This document shows positions 15,688-24,138 of a DNA stretch of 30,248 nucleotides, in pieces. Every line of letters starts with the position of its first letter. Positions within the stretch are counted from its first letter, which is position 1. Location: positions 1-30,248 of the forward strand of contig DCIM01000033.1 in the NCBI GenBank assembly GCA_002316005.1. The letters are read 5' to 3'. Source of the stretch: Prevotellaceae bacterium UBA1726. GTDB lineage: Bacteria > Bacteroidota > Bacteroidia > Bacteroidales > Bacteroidaceae. Position numbers and translations under genes: made by a program. Under the pieces are notes generated by a model, which saw only the letters and a program-made list of their open reading frames with translations, was not told the DNA's origin and did not search any database.

Positions 15688-15713
15688 TTAGTTAGTCTTG
15701 TGTTTTTGAATAT

Positions 15714-16649
15714 TTACAATGTGATCTTCGCCCAGACAGGGTAGTGGTCGGAGGCAGTACGGAGTTGGTAGCGCTTGAAACGCAACTCGCGTGGAGCATC
15801 ACGACCTTCGAGTTCCTGTTCGTCAATCTTCTCCTCTGTCCAATAGCCGTTTGTCATAACAGCATAGTGGTTGACGGTGGTAGATGGCGATACGAAGATA
15901 TGGTCGATACGCGAATCCGTAAATAGGTTTGGATTGAACGAGTTGAATGTGCCATTTTCTGCGAAGCGTTGCTTTGCATGAACAAACGAATCCTTTAGGA
16001 TTCCCGACTCTGTGAAGATGTTGTAGATTTCGTTCTTCTGGTCCACATTGAAGTCGCCAGTGACAACAACCGGTGCATCGCCCGCAATCTCGCGAATCTT
16101 CTTTACTATGAGTTTTGCAGCCTCACGACGAGCCACAATACCGACATGGTCCATGTGGAGATTGAAATAGAAGAATTTCTTTGCCTTCTTCTCGCCCTTC
16201 ACCTTGAATTTGCCCCAAGAACAGATGCGGATACATGCAGCATCCCAACCGAGTTCAGGGATGTCTGGACGCTCGTTGAGCCAGAAGTTGCCTTTGTCGA
16301 GGAGTTCAAGTCGGTTTGTGTTATACCAAATACACTCGTATTCGCCTTCCTCCTTACCATCATCACGACCAACACCAATATAGTCGTAACCAGACAAACC
16401 CTCCTTGAGGTCGAGCACTTGCTGATGAAGCACCTCCTGAGTACCGAAAATATCAGGTTGTTCGAAATTCACCTGACCGCATATTACCCCAACTCGCTGG
16501 TTCCAGCCGTTGCCTCGTTCCACATCGCCATTGCCGCCGTTGTTGCGGATGTTGTATGTGCCCACAAAGAGATTCTGAGCAAAGGCATCAGATGTGCTGA
16601 TGCTTAATGACAGTAGAAGAACTACTGCCAGAAGAAGGTTTCTTTTCAT
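15714..16649 (-). CDS. Secreted endonuclease/exonuclease/phosphatase-fold protein
   Basis: A 311-residue metal-dependent phosphoesterase-fold protein, exported by a signal peptide (MKRNLLLAVVLLLSLSISTSDAFAQ, 1-25). All fold motifs are present in order: TYNIRNN (metal Asn, about 31-37), GTQEVL (catalytic Glu, about 69-74), NLHMDHVG (His, about 163-170), GDFNVD (Asp/Asn, about 198-203), DSRIDHIFV (about 245-253) and the final SDHYPVWA (about 299-306). Substrates in this fold include DNA, sphingomyelin, inositol phosphates and lipid or sugar phosphates; the sequence does not choose, but periplasmic location argues against DNA repair. The start is ATG at 16649, inside the 3' end of the RlpA-like gene (62-nt overlap in another frame). 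The GH2 gene follows 49 bp downstream. Confidence 0.88.
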   Translation of the reverse strand: MKRNLLLAVVLLLSLSISTSDAFAQNLFVGTYNIRNNGGNGDVERGNGWNQRVGVICGQVNFEQPDIFGTQEVLHQQVLDLKEGLSGYDYIGVGRDDGKEEGEYECIWYNTNRLELLDKGNFWLNERPDIPELGWDAACIRICSWGKFKVKGEKKAKKFFYFNLHMDHVGIVARREAAKLIVKKIREIAGDAPVVVTGDFNVDQKNEIYNIFTESGILKDSFVHAKQRFAENGTFNSFNPNLFTDSRIDHIFVSPSTTVNHYAVMTNGYWTEEKIDEQELEGRDAPRELRFKRYQLRTASDHYPVWAKITL

Positions 16650-17166
16650 TTTGCTGTTTGTTTTTTGTATTTGGTTGTTTTTCTTTCTTCTCGTTTCTGA
16701 AGTTCAAAGTGGTATTAGGCACATATTCGTTGAATATGGTGAAGTCCATTTCTGGTAGTTCGTAGTCCATTGGCTTGAACGGAATAGCCTTGCCCGGATG
16801 GTATATCTGCACCTCCACGGCTTGTATTCCGGCAGCAAGCATTCCCAACTCTTTTGCTGCACCCCAACTGAGGTCGATGATGCGTCCTTTGCGATAAGGT
16901 CCACGGTCGGTTACTTTTACAATTACTTCCTTGCCATTGGCAAGATTCTTGACTTTCAGCATAGTGCCGAAAGGTAGCGAACGGTGGGCGCAAGTGAGGC
17001 TGTCGTGATGAAGTCGGGCGCCACTCGCCGTGCGTGCTCCAGTGGCTTTTTTGGAGTAATATGATGCCTTGCCTTTCTGTACAGAAGAACTCGCCTGCTT
17101 CGTTTGAGCAGACATTCCAATGCTTAGAAATAGCATCAAGACGAGTATAATTTTCGACTTAATCAA
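16588..17166 (-). CDS. RlpA-like double-psi beta-barrel protein
   Basis: A 192-residue exported protein of the RlpA family, which acts on peptidoglycan at septa (lytic transglycosylase in Pseudomonas). The signal peptide is MIKSKIILVLMLFLSIGMSAQ (1-21). The barrel runs about 31-125, with GKASYYSKKATGARTASG (32-49), LTCAHRSLPFGTMLKVKN (57-74), and the conserved VTDRGPYRKGRIIDLS (84-99) with its catalytic-type Asp. No SPOR domain follows; instead there is a Lys/Asn/Ser-rich tail (about 155-192). The start appears to be TTG at 17166: no ATG lies between the in-frame upstream stop and this codon, and the next ATG (17136) would remove the positive Lys residues of the signal peptide. The gene overlaps the EEP gene by 62 nt and heads this operon. 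Confidence 0.84.
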   Translation of the reverse strand: MIKSKIILVLMLFLSIGMSAQTKQASSSVQKGKASYYSKKATGARTASGARLHHDSLTCAHRSLPFGTMLKVKNLANGKEVIVKVTDRGPYRKGRIIDLSWGAAKELGMLAAGIQAVEVQIYHPGKAIPFKPMDYELPEMDFTIFNEYVPNTTLNFRNEKKEKQPNTKNKQQNEKKPSSGSSSSTVIKHQHI

Positions 17167-17189
17167 TAGATTTTGAGTTAGTTACGAAT

Positions 17190-17249
17190 ACAAAAGTAAT
17201 AAAAACCAAGCAAAACACCAAATATTTCAAGTTTTTTTATTACTTTTGT
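17190..17249. promoter_or_regulatory. Symmetric divergent promoter region
   Basis: A 16-nt inverted repeat, ACAAAAGTAATAAAAA at 17190-17205 and its exact complement at 17234-17249, carries an identical -7 box TACTTTTG on each strand: minus at 17198-17191 for the RlpA-like gene and plus at 17241-17248 for the receiver/PEP-binding gene. The minus promoter has a TTG at 17221-17219 with a 20-bp spacer; no matching TTG is seen for the plus one. The RlpA-like leader would be about 15-20 nt and the plus leader about 30 nt. Confidence 0.65.
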
Positions 17250-17283
17250 CCCTACGAAGCAAGTTGACTTAAACGCAGAAGAA

Positions 17284-20232
17284 ATGGAAAATCTGAAATG
17301 GAACCATGAAGATATTCGCGATGTGTCGTTCATGAATCTCATGACCCGTCGCATCTTCAATGTCCTGATTATCGCCAATCCTTATGATGCTTTCATGCTC
17401 GAGGATGACGGTCGAATAGAAGAAAAAATCTTTAACGAATACATGGAACTCGGCCTCCGTTACCCACCATCATTCATCAGGGTTTCGACAGTTGAGGAGG
17501 CAGCACATGTACTCGACACAACAAGCATTGACCTTGCCATCTGTATGCCTGGTAATGCCGATAATGATGCATTCTCCGTTGCCCGAGTGGTGAAGGAGCA
17601 ATATCCGTCATTGCCTTGTGTGGTACTGACTCCGTTCTCGCATGGTATTCGCCGAAGAATGCAGGACGAGGACCTTTCCATCTTTGAATATGTGTTCTGT
17701 TGGCTCGGTAACACCAACCTCATCCTCTCAATCATCAAACTTATTGAGGACAAGATGAACCTTGACCATGACATCGAGGAAGCCGGAATACAGATGATTC
17801 TGCTCGTGGAGGATAGTATCCGTTTCTATTCGTCAATCCTCCCGAACATATATAATTATATTCTTCAGCAGAGTAAGAGTTTCTCGACAGAGGCCCTCAA
17901 CCGCCATGCTGCAGCCCTCCGTAAGCGAGGTCGCCCGAAGGTGATGCTTGCCCGCAACTATGAGGAGGCAATACATATCTATCGTCGCTATCACGACAAT
18001 ATGCTTGGTGTCATCTCCGATGTCCGTTTCCCAATAGTTGCTGGAGGTGAGAAAGATTCAGAGGCAGGATTGAAACTCCTTCGCGAGATTCGCCGCTCGG
18101 ATGAGTATGTGCCACTGATTATTGAAAGTTCGGAATCGGATAATCGCCCAAAGGCTGAGGCCGAGGGATTCCGTTTCGTTGATAAGAACTCAAAGAAAAT
18201 CAGTGTTGACCTTCGCCGTATCCTTGAGGAACACATGGGATTCGGTGATTTCATCTTCCGTGACCCAGAAACCCGCGAGGAAGTAGCGCGTGTGACATCA
18301 CTGAAAGACTTGCAGGACAAGATTTTCGATATTCCACGCGAGTCTATGCTCTATCACATCTCGCGTAACCACATGAGCCGTTGGCTTTCGGCACGAGCAT
18401 TGTTCCCAATCTCTGCCTTCCTGAAGAAGATTACATGGCATGAATTGCAGGATGTGGATGCCCACCGACAGATTATCTTCGATGCTATTGTGCAATACCG
18501 CCGATTGAAGAATATCGGTGTTGTGGCAGTCTTCGACCGAATGAAATTCGACCGTTTCGCTCACTTCGCCCGCATTGGTGAAGGTTCGTTGGGAGGAAAG
18601 GGTAGAGGTCTGGCATTCCTTGACAATGTAATCAAGACGCATCCGGAATTCAATCAGTTCAAGGGCGTCTCGGTGCAGATTCCAAAGACAGTGGTGCTAT
18701 GTACCGATATCTTCGATGAGTTCATGGACAAGAACGGACTCTATCACATTGCCCTTTCGGATGCAAGCAATGAGGAGATTCTCGCAGAATTCTTGAAGGC
18801 ACAGTTGCCAGATTCGCTCTACGATGACTTCAATACCTTCATTGATGCAACCCGTGCGCCTTTGGCTATACGTTCATCATCACTTCTTGAAGATGCTCAT
18901 TATCAGCCATTTGCGGGAGTGTACAGCACATATATGATTCCATATATGGAGAATCGTGATGCAATGATTCACATGCTTGCTGGTGCTATAAAGAGTGTTT
19001 ATGCCTCGGTTTATTTCAGTGACTCGAAGGCATATATGGCAGCAACATCGAATGTCATCGACCAGGAAAAGATGGCGGTAATCATTCAGGAGGTTGTTGG
19101 TCATCAGCACGGAAATCGCTACTATCCAACAATGAGTGGTGTGCTTCGTTCGCTCAACTATTATCCTATCGGCGATGAGAAAGCCGAGGAGGGAATAGCA
19201 TCGTTGGCACTCGGTTTGGGTAAGTATATCGTTGATGGCGGACAGACACTCCGCGTTTCGCCTTATCATCCATCGCAGGTGATGCAGATGAGCGAGACAG
19301 AGTTCGCATTGCGAGAGACACAGACACATTTCTATGCTCTTGACATGGAGAATGTGAGTCAGGACTTCAAGGTGGACGATGGTTTCAACATCAAGCGACT
19401 TCGTGTGAAGGAAGCCGATAAGGACGGAGTTCTCGGTCCTATTGCATCAACATTCGATCCATACGACCAGATGATTTATGACGGAGTGTATGAAGGCAGC
19501 CGAAAGATTATCTCTTTTGCGGGAGTGCTGAAGAACGGAGTGATGCCATTACCAGAGATTCTGCAGATGTCAATGGAATTCGGTGCAACAAGTATGCGCC
19601 GTCCGGTTGAGATTGAGTTAGCAGGAAATATTGAGAATGACGGTACTGGTGAGATTTATCTTCTCCAGATTCGTCCTATCGTTGATTCAAAGCAGCAACT
19701 GGACATTGATATTGCCACTATTGCCGATGAGGATTGCCTGATGAAGACAACCTCTTCGCTTGGTCACGGCCTCGTTGAGGATGTGACGGATGTGGTTTAT
19801 GTGAAGACTCCGGAAAACTTCACCGCAATGAACAATCCAACTATTGCAATGCAGATGGAGGAATTGAACCGCCGACTTGTTGAGGAGGGTAGGGGATATA
19901 TCCTCATTGGTCCTGGACGTTGGGGTTCAAGCGACCCTTGGCTCGGCATCCCTGTGAAGTGGCCACATATCAGTGGGGCACGACTTATTTGTGAGGTTGC
20001 ATTGAAAGGCTATCGTGTAGATCCAAGTCAGGGAACACACTTCTTCCAGAACCTTACATCACTCGGTGTTGGATATTTCACTATTGACTCGCAGAAAGGT
20101 TTCCTCCGTAATGAAATACTTGATACTTTGCCGGCAGTTTTCGAAACTGATTATATCCGTCATGTGCGCTTCGAAAATCCAGTAAAGATCCTCATGGACG
20201 GAAAGAAACAACTCGGTGCTGTGACAATGTAA
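17284..20232 (+). CDS. Double receiver plus PEP/pyruvate-binding (PPDK_N-like) fusion protein
   Basis: A cytosolic 982-residue protein. Residues about 25-155 look like a response-regulator receiver fold that lacks the phosphorylated Asp (IDLAICMPG). Residues about 169-315 form a second receiver with full chemistry: acidic pair E176/D177 (LLVEDS), phospho-acceptor D246 (ISDVRFP), S282/S283, and K301 (FVDKNSK). From about 432, GEGSLGGKGRGLAFLDN begins a PPDK_N/PEP-synthase ATP-binding domain, with APLAIRSSSLLEDAHYQPFAGVYST (about 523-547) and YLLQIRPIVDS (about 793-803). The C-terminal 170 residues (GPGRWGSSDPWLGIPVKWPHISGA) are conserved-looking but have no name known to me. The swivelling phospho-His domain and PEP-binding barrel of true PEP synthase are absent. 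Role unknown; perhaps a signal-controlled phosphotransfer enzyme. A terminator follows at 20264. Confidence 0.85.
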   Translation: MENLKWNHEDIRDVSFMNLMTRRIFNVLIIANPYDAFMLEDDGRIEEKIFNEYMELGLRYPPSFIRVSTVEEAAHVLDTTSIDLAICMPGNADNDAFSVARVVKEQYPSLPCVVLTPFSHGIRRRMQDEDLSIFEYVFCWLGNTNLILSIIKLIEDKMNLDHDIEEAGIQMILLVEDSIRFYSSILPNIYNYILQQSKSFSTEALNRHAAALRKRGRPKVMLARNYEEAIHIYRRYHDNMLGVISDVRFPIVAGGEKDSEAGLKLLREIRRSDEYVPLIIESSESDNRPKAEAEGFRFVDKNSKKISVDLRRILEEHMGFGDFIFRDPETREEVARVTSLKDLQDKIFDIPRESMLYHISRNHMSRWLSARALFPISAFLKKITWHELQDVDAHRQIIFDAIVQYRRLKNIGVVAVFDRMKFDRFAHFARIGEGSLGGKGRGLAFLDNVIKTHPEFNQFKGVSVQIPKTVVLCTDIFDEFMDKNGLYHIALSDASNEEILAEFLKAQLPDSLYDDFNTFIDATRAPLAIRSSSLLEDAHYQPFAGVYSTYMIPYMENRDAMIHMLAGAIKSVYASVYFSDSKAYMAATSNVIDQEKMAVIIQEVVGHQHGNRYYPTMSGVLRSLNYYPIGDEKAEEGIASLALGLGKYIVDGGQTLRVSPYHPSQVMQMSETEFALRETQTHFYALDMENVSQDFKVDDGFNIKRLRVKEADKDGVLGPIASTFDPYDQMIYDGVYEGSRKIISFAGVLKNGVMPLPEILQMSMEFGATSMRRPVEIELAGNIENDGTGEIYLLQIRPIVDSKQQLDIDIATIADEDCLMKTTSSLGHGLVEDVTDVVYVKTPENFTAMNNPTIAMQMEELNRRLVEEGRGYILIGPGRWGSSDPWLGIPVKWPHISGARLICEVALKGYRVDPSQGTHFFQNLTSLGVGYFTIDSQKGFLRNEILDTLPAVFETDYIRHVRFENPVKILMDGKKQLGAVTM

Positions 20233-20263
20233 GAACATAGAATCTACACCTTATTATATATAT

Positions 20264-20300
20264 AAAGGAGAGAACCCTATGCTGAGGCTCTCTCCTTTTT
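20264..20300. terminator. Bidirectional terminator between convergent genes
   Basis: AAAGGAGAGA (20264-20273) pairs perfectly with TCTCTCCTTT (20289-20298), and the T-run continues to 20300. It serves the plus-strand fusion gene and the minus-strand membrane-protein gene. Confidence 0.82.
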
Positions 20301-20319
20301 GTAATTATCAAGTACGCTG

Positions 20320-22029
20320 TTATTTCTTGAAGACGATTAATTCAACACTGTTGGAATAATCTATATTGTCATTATTGTCATTGTTGTCGTCAATCCAGAT
20401 ATTTAACCTGGTAGGAACCAATACTATATCAGGATTATCAGTGCTGAGTACGAGTTGAGTACTGTCCTTACTTGCTTTTTCCAATGCCTGCAGTGAAACT
20501 TCGCAGCGATATTTGTTTTCAGATTCATGGTATCTTCGTTCTAAGGTGATACCTACCTTTTGCTTCTTGGTATCACAGTATTCAGCCTTGCAACGATAAT
20601 ATGTAGCGTAATCAACAATCGTTGTATATCCTTCTGGAATCTTGATGTCATCTTTTGCTTCATAGTCAATATTCTTGCGAAGGTCGATATTATCATTGCC
20701 CATCATATTCCTGTAGAGGCAGGTTCCTTTTTTCAACAATCCATCCATCTCCGAATCTTTATAGTCGTGATTAAGGTATCTGAATGTCTCGAATATTTTT
20801 TCACGGGTTGTTGAATCCTTCTCGGTATGTAGCCACTGCTGGAATTCCGCCTCGCTCATAGGAAGACTCTCTGGCGGATTCTGCTTCATATACTCCTTTA
20901 TCTGCTTCTTCATGTTCCACTTAGTGATGTTGCGGAAGTTGAGAGGATGCGATGAAGTGAGCAGAAGTAATGCGCCGAACGACAGCGATACCCAATGAAT
21001 GCGTTTTGCACGAGTGAGATATAACCCCAGACAAACGGCATAGAACCAAATGTTTAGTGTCATCATATAGAGTCGTGGGGCAGTGATGCCATAATCGCTG
21101 AAACGGCGAATCAGGCCAACCGACATCAGTATTATTGCAGGAATCATAAACAGTGGAGCATATAATGCCACTTTCCTTTCGAATGCCTTTGCCTCACCGC
21201 GAAGGGCTGGATAGAGGAGGAATTCTACGAGAATGAGTCCCGCAATCATTGCTGTCACAAGCCACGCCACTTGTCCGTTTGGCAATTCCCATGTGCAGAT
21301 GGTCTTCACTACATAGAACAGGGAAACAACAATATAGGCAATGAGCAATGGAATGAACAGAAAGCGTGTGACACCCATCAAGAATGGAGCAACGGCCGTT
21401 GACTTGTCGTGCTTGTTGCCCTTAAATGGGATGCGTCCTAAGAAGAGAAGCAATGGTAGAGTCAGGAAGCACACAACGAATGTGCAACCAAATACCTCGT
21501 CAGGAAGGTGAAGGTTGAAAAGGATGTTTGCTGAAACGAGCAATAACTCAACGCCTCCACAGACAATTCCACTGACAACCCAAGCAATGATTCCTCCACT
21601 GACTACTTTGCGTACAAAGTTCCACGACTCAATATCATCCTTGTTATTGTAGAACGGAAGGAAACAGATGCCAAGAACCATTGCCACAACGACCGCACCA
21701 TGAGCAAAGAAGATTGTCTCGCCGAAGTCTTCGGATGGAATCGTATTAAGCACTATTGCGTCAATAAGTAATGCCAGATGGCAAATGCCAAACACTATCC
21801 AAAAGCGTCTCTTGTCTGCAATCTCTTCACCCCATAGTTGGAGCATAAGCGAGAGCAAGGCTCCTGTCGAGAGATAGAAGATGACAGTACCGTTGTAGTC
21901 TTTTGTATTGATTATCATCCAGCACAATGCAATTGTCAGTGCTGCAATGAAACCAAGACAAACGGAAAAACGACTCTGAACACGCAGAGCCGTAATCCTT
22001 AGATTCTTAACAGAAAAGAACTTTCCCAT
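20320..22029 (-). CDS. DUF4153-type multi-pass membrane protein
   Basis: A 569-residue inner-membrane protein with about 11-12 hydrophobic segments in residues 20-370, followed by a soluble C-terminal region of about 200 residues. The layout and sequence style (LRGEAKAFERKVALYAPLFMIPAIILMSVGLIRRFSDYGITAPRLYM, a central loop and helix pair) resemble the DUF4153 family, whose role is unknown. The tail ends with a short Asp/Asn-rich run (DDNNDNNDNIDYSNS) encoded by a simple repeat. The start was set at ATG 22029; the longer frame begins with TTG at 22074 and would overlap the permease gene by 23 nt. With the chosen start the gap to the permease gene is 22 bp, so the two are probably one operon. 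Confidence 0.75.
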   Translation of the reverse strand: MGKFFSVKNLRITALRVQSRFSVCLGFIAALTIALCWMIINTKDYNGTVIFYLSTGALLSLMLQLWGEEIADKRRFWIVFGICHLALLIDAIVLNTIPSEDFGETIFFAHGAVVVAMVLGICFLPFYNNKDDIESWNFVRKVVSGGIIAWVVSGIVCGGVELLLVSANILFNLHLPDEVFGCTFVVCFLTLPLLLFLGRIPFKGNKHDKSTAVAPFLMGVTRFLFIPLLIAYIVVSLFYVVKTICTWELPNGQVAWLVTAMIAGLILVEFLLYPALRGEAKAFERKVALYAPLFMIPAIILMSVGLIRRFSDYGITAPRLYMMTLNIWFYAVCLGLYLTRAKRIHWVSLSFGALLLLTSSHPLNFRNITKWNMKKQIKEYMKQNPPESLPMSEAEFQQWLHTEKDSTTREKIFETFRYLNHDYKDSEMDGLLKKGTCLYRNMMGNDNIDLRKNIDYEAKDDIKIPEGYTTIVDYATYYRCKAEYCDTKKQKVGITLERRYHESENKYRCEVSLQALEKASKDSTQLVLSTDNPDIVLVPTRLNIWIDDNNDNNDNIDYSNSVELIVFKK

Positions 22030-22051
22030 AGAATCGATTTTTTTTAAGTTG

Positions 22052-23299
22052 TTATTCCTCTGTGATATTTGCAATACCCTTACGGCAGATTACTGTATAT
22101 GCGAAGAAGAGAATTACAATATAACCAACGAATGGAATTGCGAATGGAAGAAGCATATGAGCATCTGCGATGTAGCCTACGAGCAGGAAGAAACAACCAC
22201 CCACAGGAGTCATCATAAGAATTGATGAAGCGGTTTTTGTCAGTCCACCCATACCTCTTAATGCCAAAGAGAAAATCGTTGGGAACATTATTGCCTCGAA
22301 GAAATAGTTTGCGATAAGAGCATAGATTGCCAGTTTGCCAGGACCAAGGAATATTGTACCCATGCAGACTGCGCACATTATTGCACAAATCAACAATACT
22401 ATTTCTGCTCTGATGAACGACATCACTATACTGCCGATAAAACGACCGGCCATAAAGATAAACAATGCACCCGAAAGCCACCACGAAGCAGTAGTAGGAT
22501 CCATAAGTCCTGGTTGCTTAACTCCATTTACAACATGCTCCATTGTGGTGAAGTTGATGAAGTAGGAGTTGATACTGATTTCTGCAATCTCGTAGCACAG
22601 AAGGGCCAAGAGTCCGTATATGAAGAGTTTGTGGTTCCAAAGAAGGAGGAATCGGTTGCCCTCAATGTCATCGGCTTCTTCGTCTTGTGCTTCATGCTTT
22701 ATCTCTGGCAGTTTCACAAACGAGAATACCACTGCAAACACAAGTACAAGGATTCCCATGATGATATATGGCAGTGTGACGCTTCCTCCTGAGAAGAGAT
22801 AGCCTCCTACCAATGCAGGAGCAATGGCTGCTCCAAGTCCGTTGAATGTCTGCGAGAGGTTGAGGCGCGATGCCGCTGTCTCGCGAGGACCAAGTTCTGT
22901 TGAATATGGATTTGCTGCTGTCTCAAGGAATGTGAGTCCGCATCCAATGATAAACAATGGGATGAGGAATGCAACAAATGTATTGATTGCTGCTCCCGGG
23001 ATGAAGGCCAACGAACCTAATCCGAAGAGCAAAAGTCCAAAGACGACTCCGCGTCTGTAGCCCCATCTGGTGATGAACATTCCGGCAGGAATAGCCATCA
23101 GGAAATAAGCCAGATAGGTTGTTACCTGAATAAGTGTGGACTGAGTGATGGAGATGTGAAGTGTCTCCTGAAAGTGTTTGTTGAGAAGGTCTAAGATCGT
23201 TCTCGCAAAAGCCCACATGAAAAAGAGTGTCGTAATAAGTACAAACGGCACAATATATTGCTTCTCAATGAGCGATGCGTGTTGTGTTCTTTTAGACAT
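22052..23299 (-). CDS. FucP-type sugar/H+ symporter (FHS family, MFS)
   Basis: An inner-membrane permease of 415 residues with about 12 hydrophobic segments. The hallmark of the fucose-galactose-glucose (FHS) branch is FLETAANPYSTELGP (about 124-138), with FFMWAFARTILDLLNKHFQ (about 26-44) and YLAYFLMAIPAGMFITRWGYRRG (about 62-84) at the start of the first half. Family members bring in L-fucose, glucose, galactose or N-acetylglucosamine with protons. The substrate cannot be read here, and no sugar-catabolic gene lies beside it. Its start is ATG at 23299; upstream are a GC-rich hairpin and the aquaporin gene. The DUF4153-type gene follows 22 bp after the stop. Confidence 0.9.
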   Translation of the reverse strand: MSKRTQHASLIEKQYIVPFVLITTLFFMWAFARTILDLLNKHFQETLHISITQSTLIQVTTYLAYFLMAIPAGMFITRWGYRRGVVFGLLLFGLGSLAFIPGAAINTFVAFLIPLFIIGCGLTFLETAANPYSTELGPRETAASRLNLSQTFNGLGAAIAPALVGGYLFSGGSVTLPYIIMGILVLVFAVVFSFVKLPEIKHEAQDEEADDIEGNRFLLLWNHKLFIYGLLALLCYEIAEISINSYFINFTTMEHVVNGVKQPGLMDPTTASWWLSGALFIFMAGRFIGSIVMSFIRAEIVLLICAIMCAVCMGTIFLGPGKLAIYALIANYFFEAIMFPTIFSLALRGMGGLTKTASSILMMTPVGGCFFLLVGYIADAHMLLPFAIPFVGYIVILFFAYTVICRKGIANITEE

Positions 23300-23319
23300 A
23301 ATGGTAAAGTTTAAAGTAT

Positions 23320-23345
23320 CCCCCTCCCATTTGTATGAGAGGGGG
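23320..23345 (-). repeat. GC-rich intergenic hairpin, copy B
   Basis: CCCCCTC (23320-23326) pairs with GAGGGGG (23339-23345) in the 65-bp gap between the aquaporin stop and the FucP-type start. The minus strand reads CCCCCTCTC, ATACAAATG, GGAGGGGG and is close in sequence to copy C at 26634-26657. No T-run follows. Confidence 0.65.
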
Positions 23346-23364
23346 TAGAGAGTGTGCGTCTATT

Positions 23365-24021
23365 TTACTTCTCGAAATACTTCCAGCAACCAGCAGCGAG
23401 AGCGCCACCTGCCAATGGAGCAACGATGAAGATCCATACATTCTGAAGAGCTGCGCCACCTGCGAAGAGAGCAGGACCGATTGAACGAGCTGGGTTTACA
23501 GATGTACCAGTGAAGTGGATACCAACGAGGTGGATGAGAATCAGTGTGAGACCGATTGCCAAACCAGCGAGGTTGCCAGCACCCTTCTCAGCGTCAGTTG
23601 TACCGAGAACAACGAGAACGAAGAGGAATGTGAGAACAGTCTCTACTACGAGAGCGAGAACAATATTCTCGTCGCAACCAGCGATGCCGTTAGCACCAAG
23701 ACCTGAAGGAATACCATAGATGTAAGCAAGGAGAGCACCTGCTACGATACCACCAACGAGCTGACCAGCCCAATAGCCACAAGCCTCTTTCCAAGACATA
23801 CGACCGCTACATGCAACACCAAGAGTGATAGCTGGGTTGATGTGGCAACCTGAAATACCACCGATTGTGTAAGCCATAGCAACTACAGAAAGACCGAATG
23901 CGATAGCTGTACCAACTACAGTAGCAGGAACTGATTCTGCGCAACCAAGACTAACAGCTGCACCACAGCCGAGGAATGTCAGTACGAATGTACCGATTGC
24001 TTCAGCAACATACTTTTTCAT
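23365..24021 (-). CDS. aqpZ: Aquaporin Z-type water channel
   Basis: An inner-membrane channel of 218 residues, close to the usual 230 for AqpZ, with six membrane helices and the two half-helix signatures HINPAITLG (NPA at 62-64) and SVNPARSIGP (NPA at 176-178). Selectivity-filter residues look like a strict water channel: Phe at about 42, His in ILIHLVG, Thr in HFTGTS, and Arg after the second NPA. The absence of the Asp after the second NPA, typical of glycerol facilitators, supports water over glycerol. It lies 117 bp after the S9 peptidase gene; I see no clear TAnnTTTG box in that gap, which holds only an imperfect GAAGTC/GACTTC inverted repeat. It is followed by a GC-rich hairpin and the FucP-type permease. 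Confidence 0.96.
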   Translation of the reverse strand: MKKYVAEAIGTFVLTFLGCGAAVSLGCAESVPATVVGTAIAFGLSVVAMAYTIGGISGCHINPAITLGVACSGRMSWKEACGYWAGQLVGGIVAGALLAYIYGIPSGLGANGIAGCDENIVLALVVETVLTFLFVLVVLGTTDAEKGAGNLAGLAIGLTLILIHLVGIHFTGTSVNPARSIGPALFAGGAALQNVWIFIVAPLAGGALAAGCWKYFEK

Positions 24022-24138
24022 AATTCTTTTGCTTTTTTAGTTATACATAATGTTAATAGAGATATAGTCTAAAACGAAATGGAAGTCGTTTTTATTGTGC
24101 TGTTGACATTGTTTTTGACTTCTTTTCCTTATGGAAGT

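Noticed and set aside
17284..20232. Classical phosphoenolpyruvate synthase (ppsA)
   Set aside because: The phospho-His domain and the C-terminal PEP-binding barrel are missing, and two receivers occupy the N-terminus.
22030..22074. Upstream TTG start for the DUF4153-type gene
   Set aside because: It would overlap the permease gene by 23 nt and add a polar segment, while an ATG at 22029 sits 22 bp after the permease stop.
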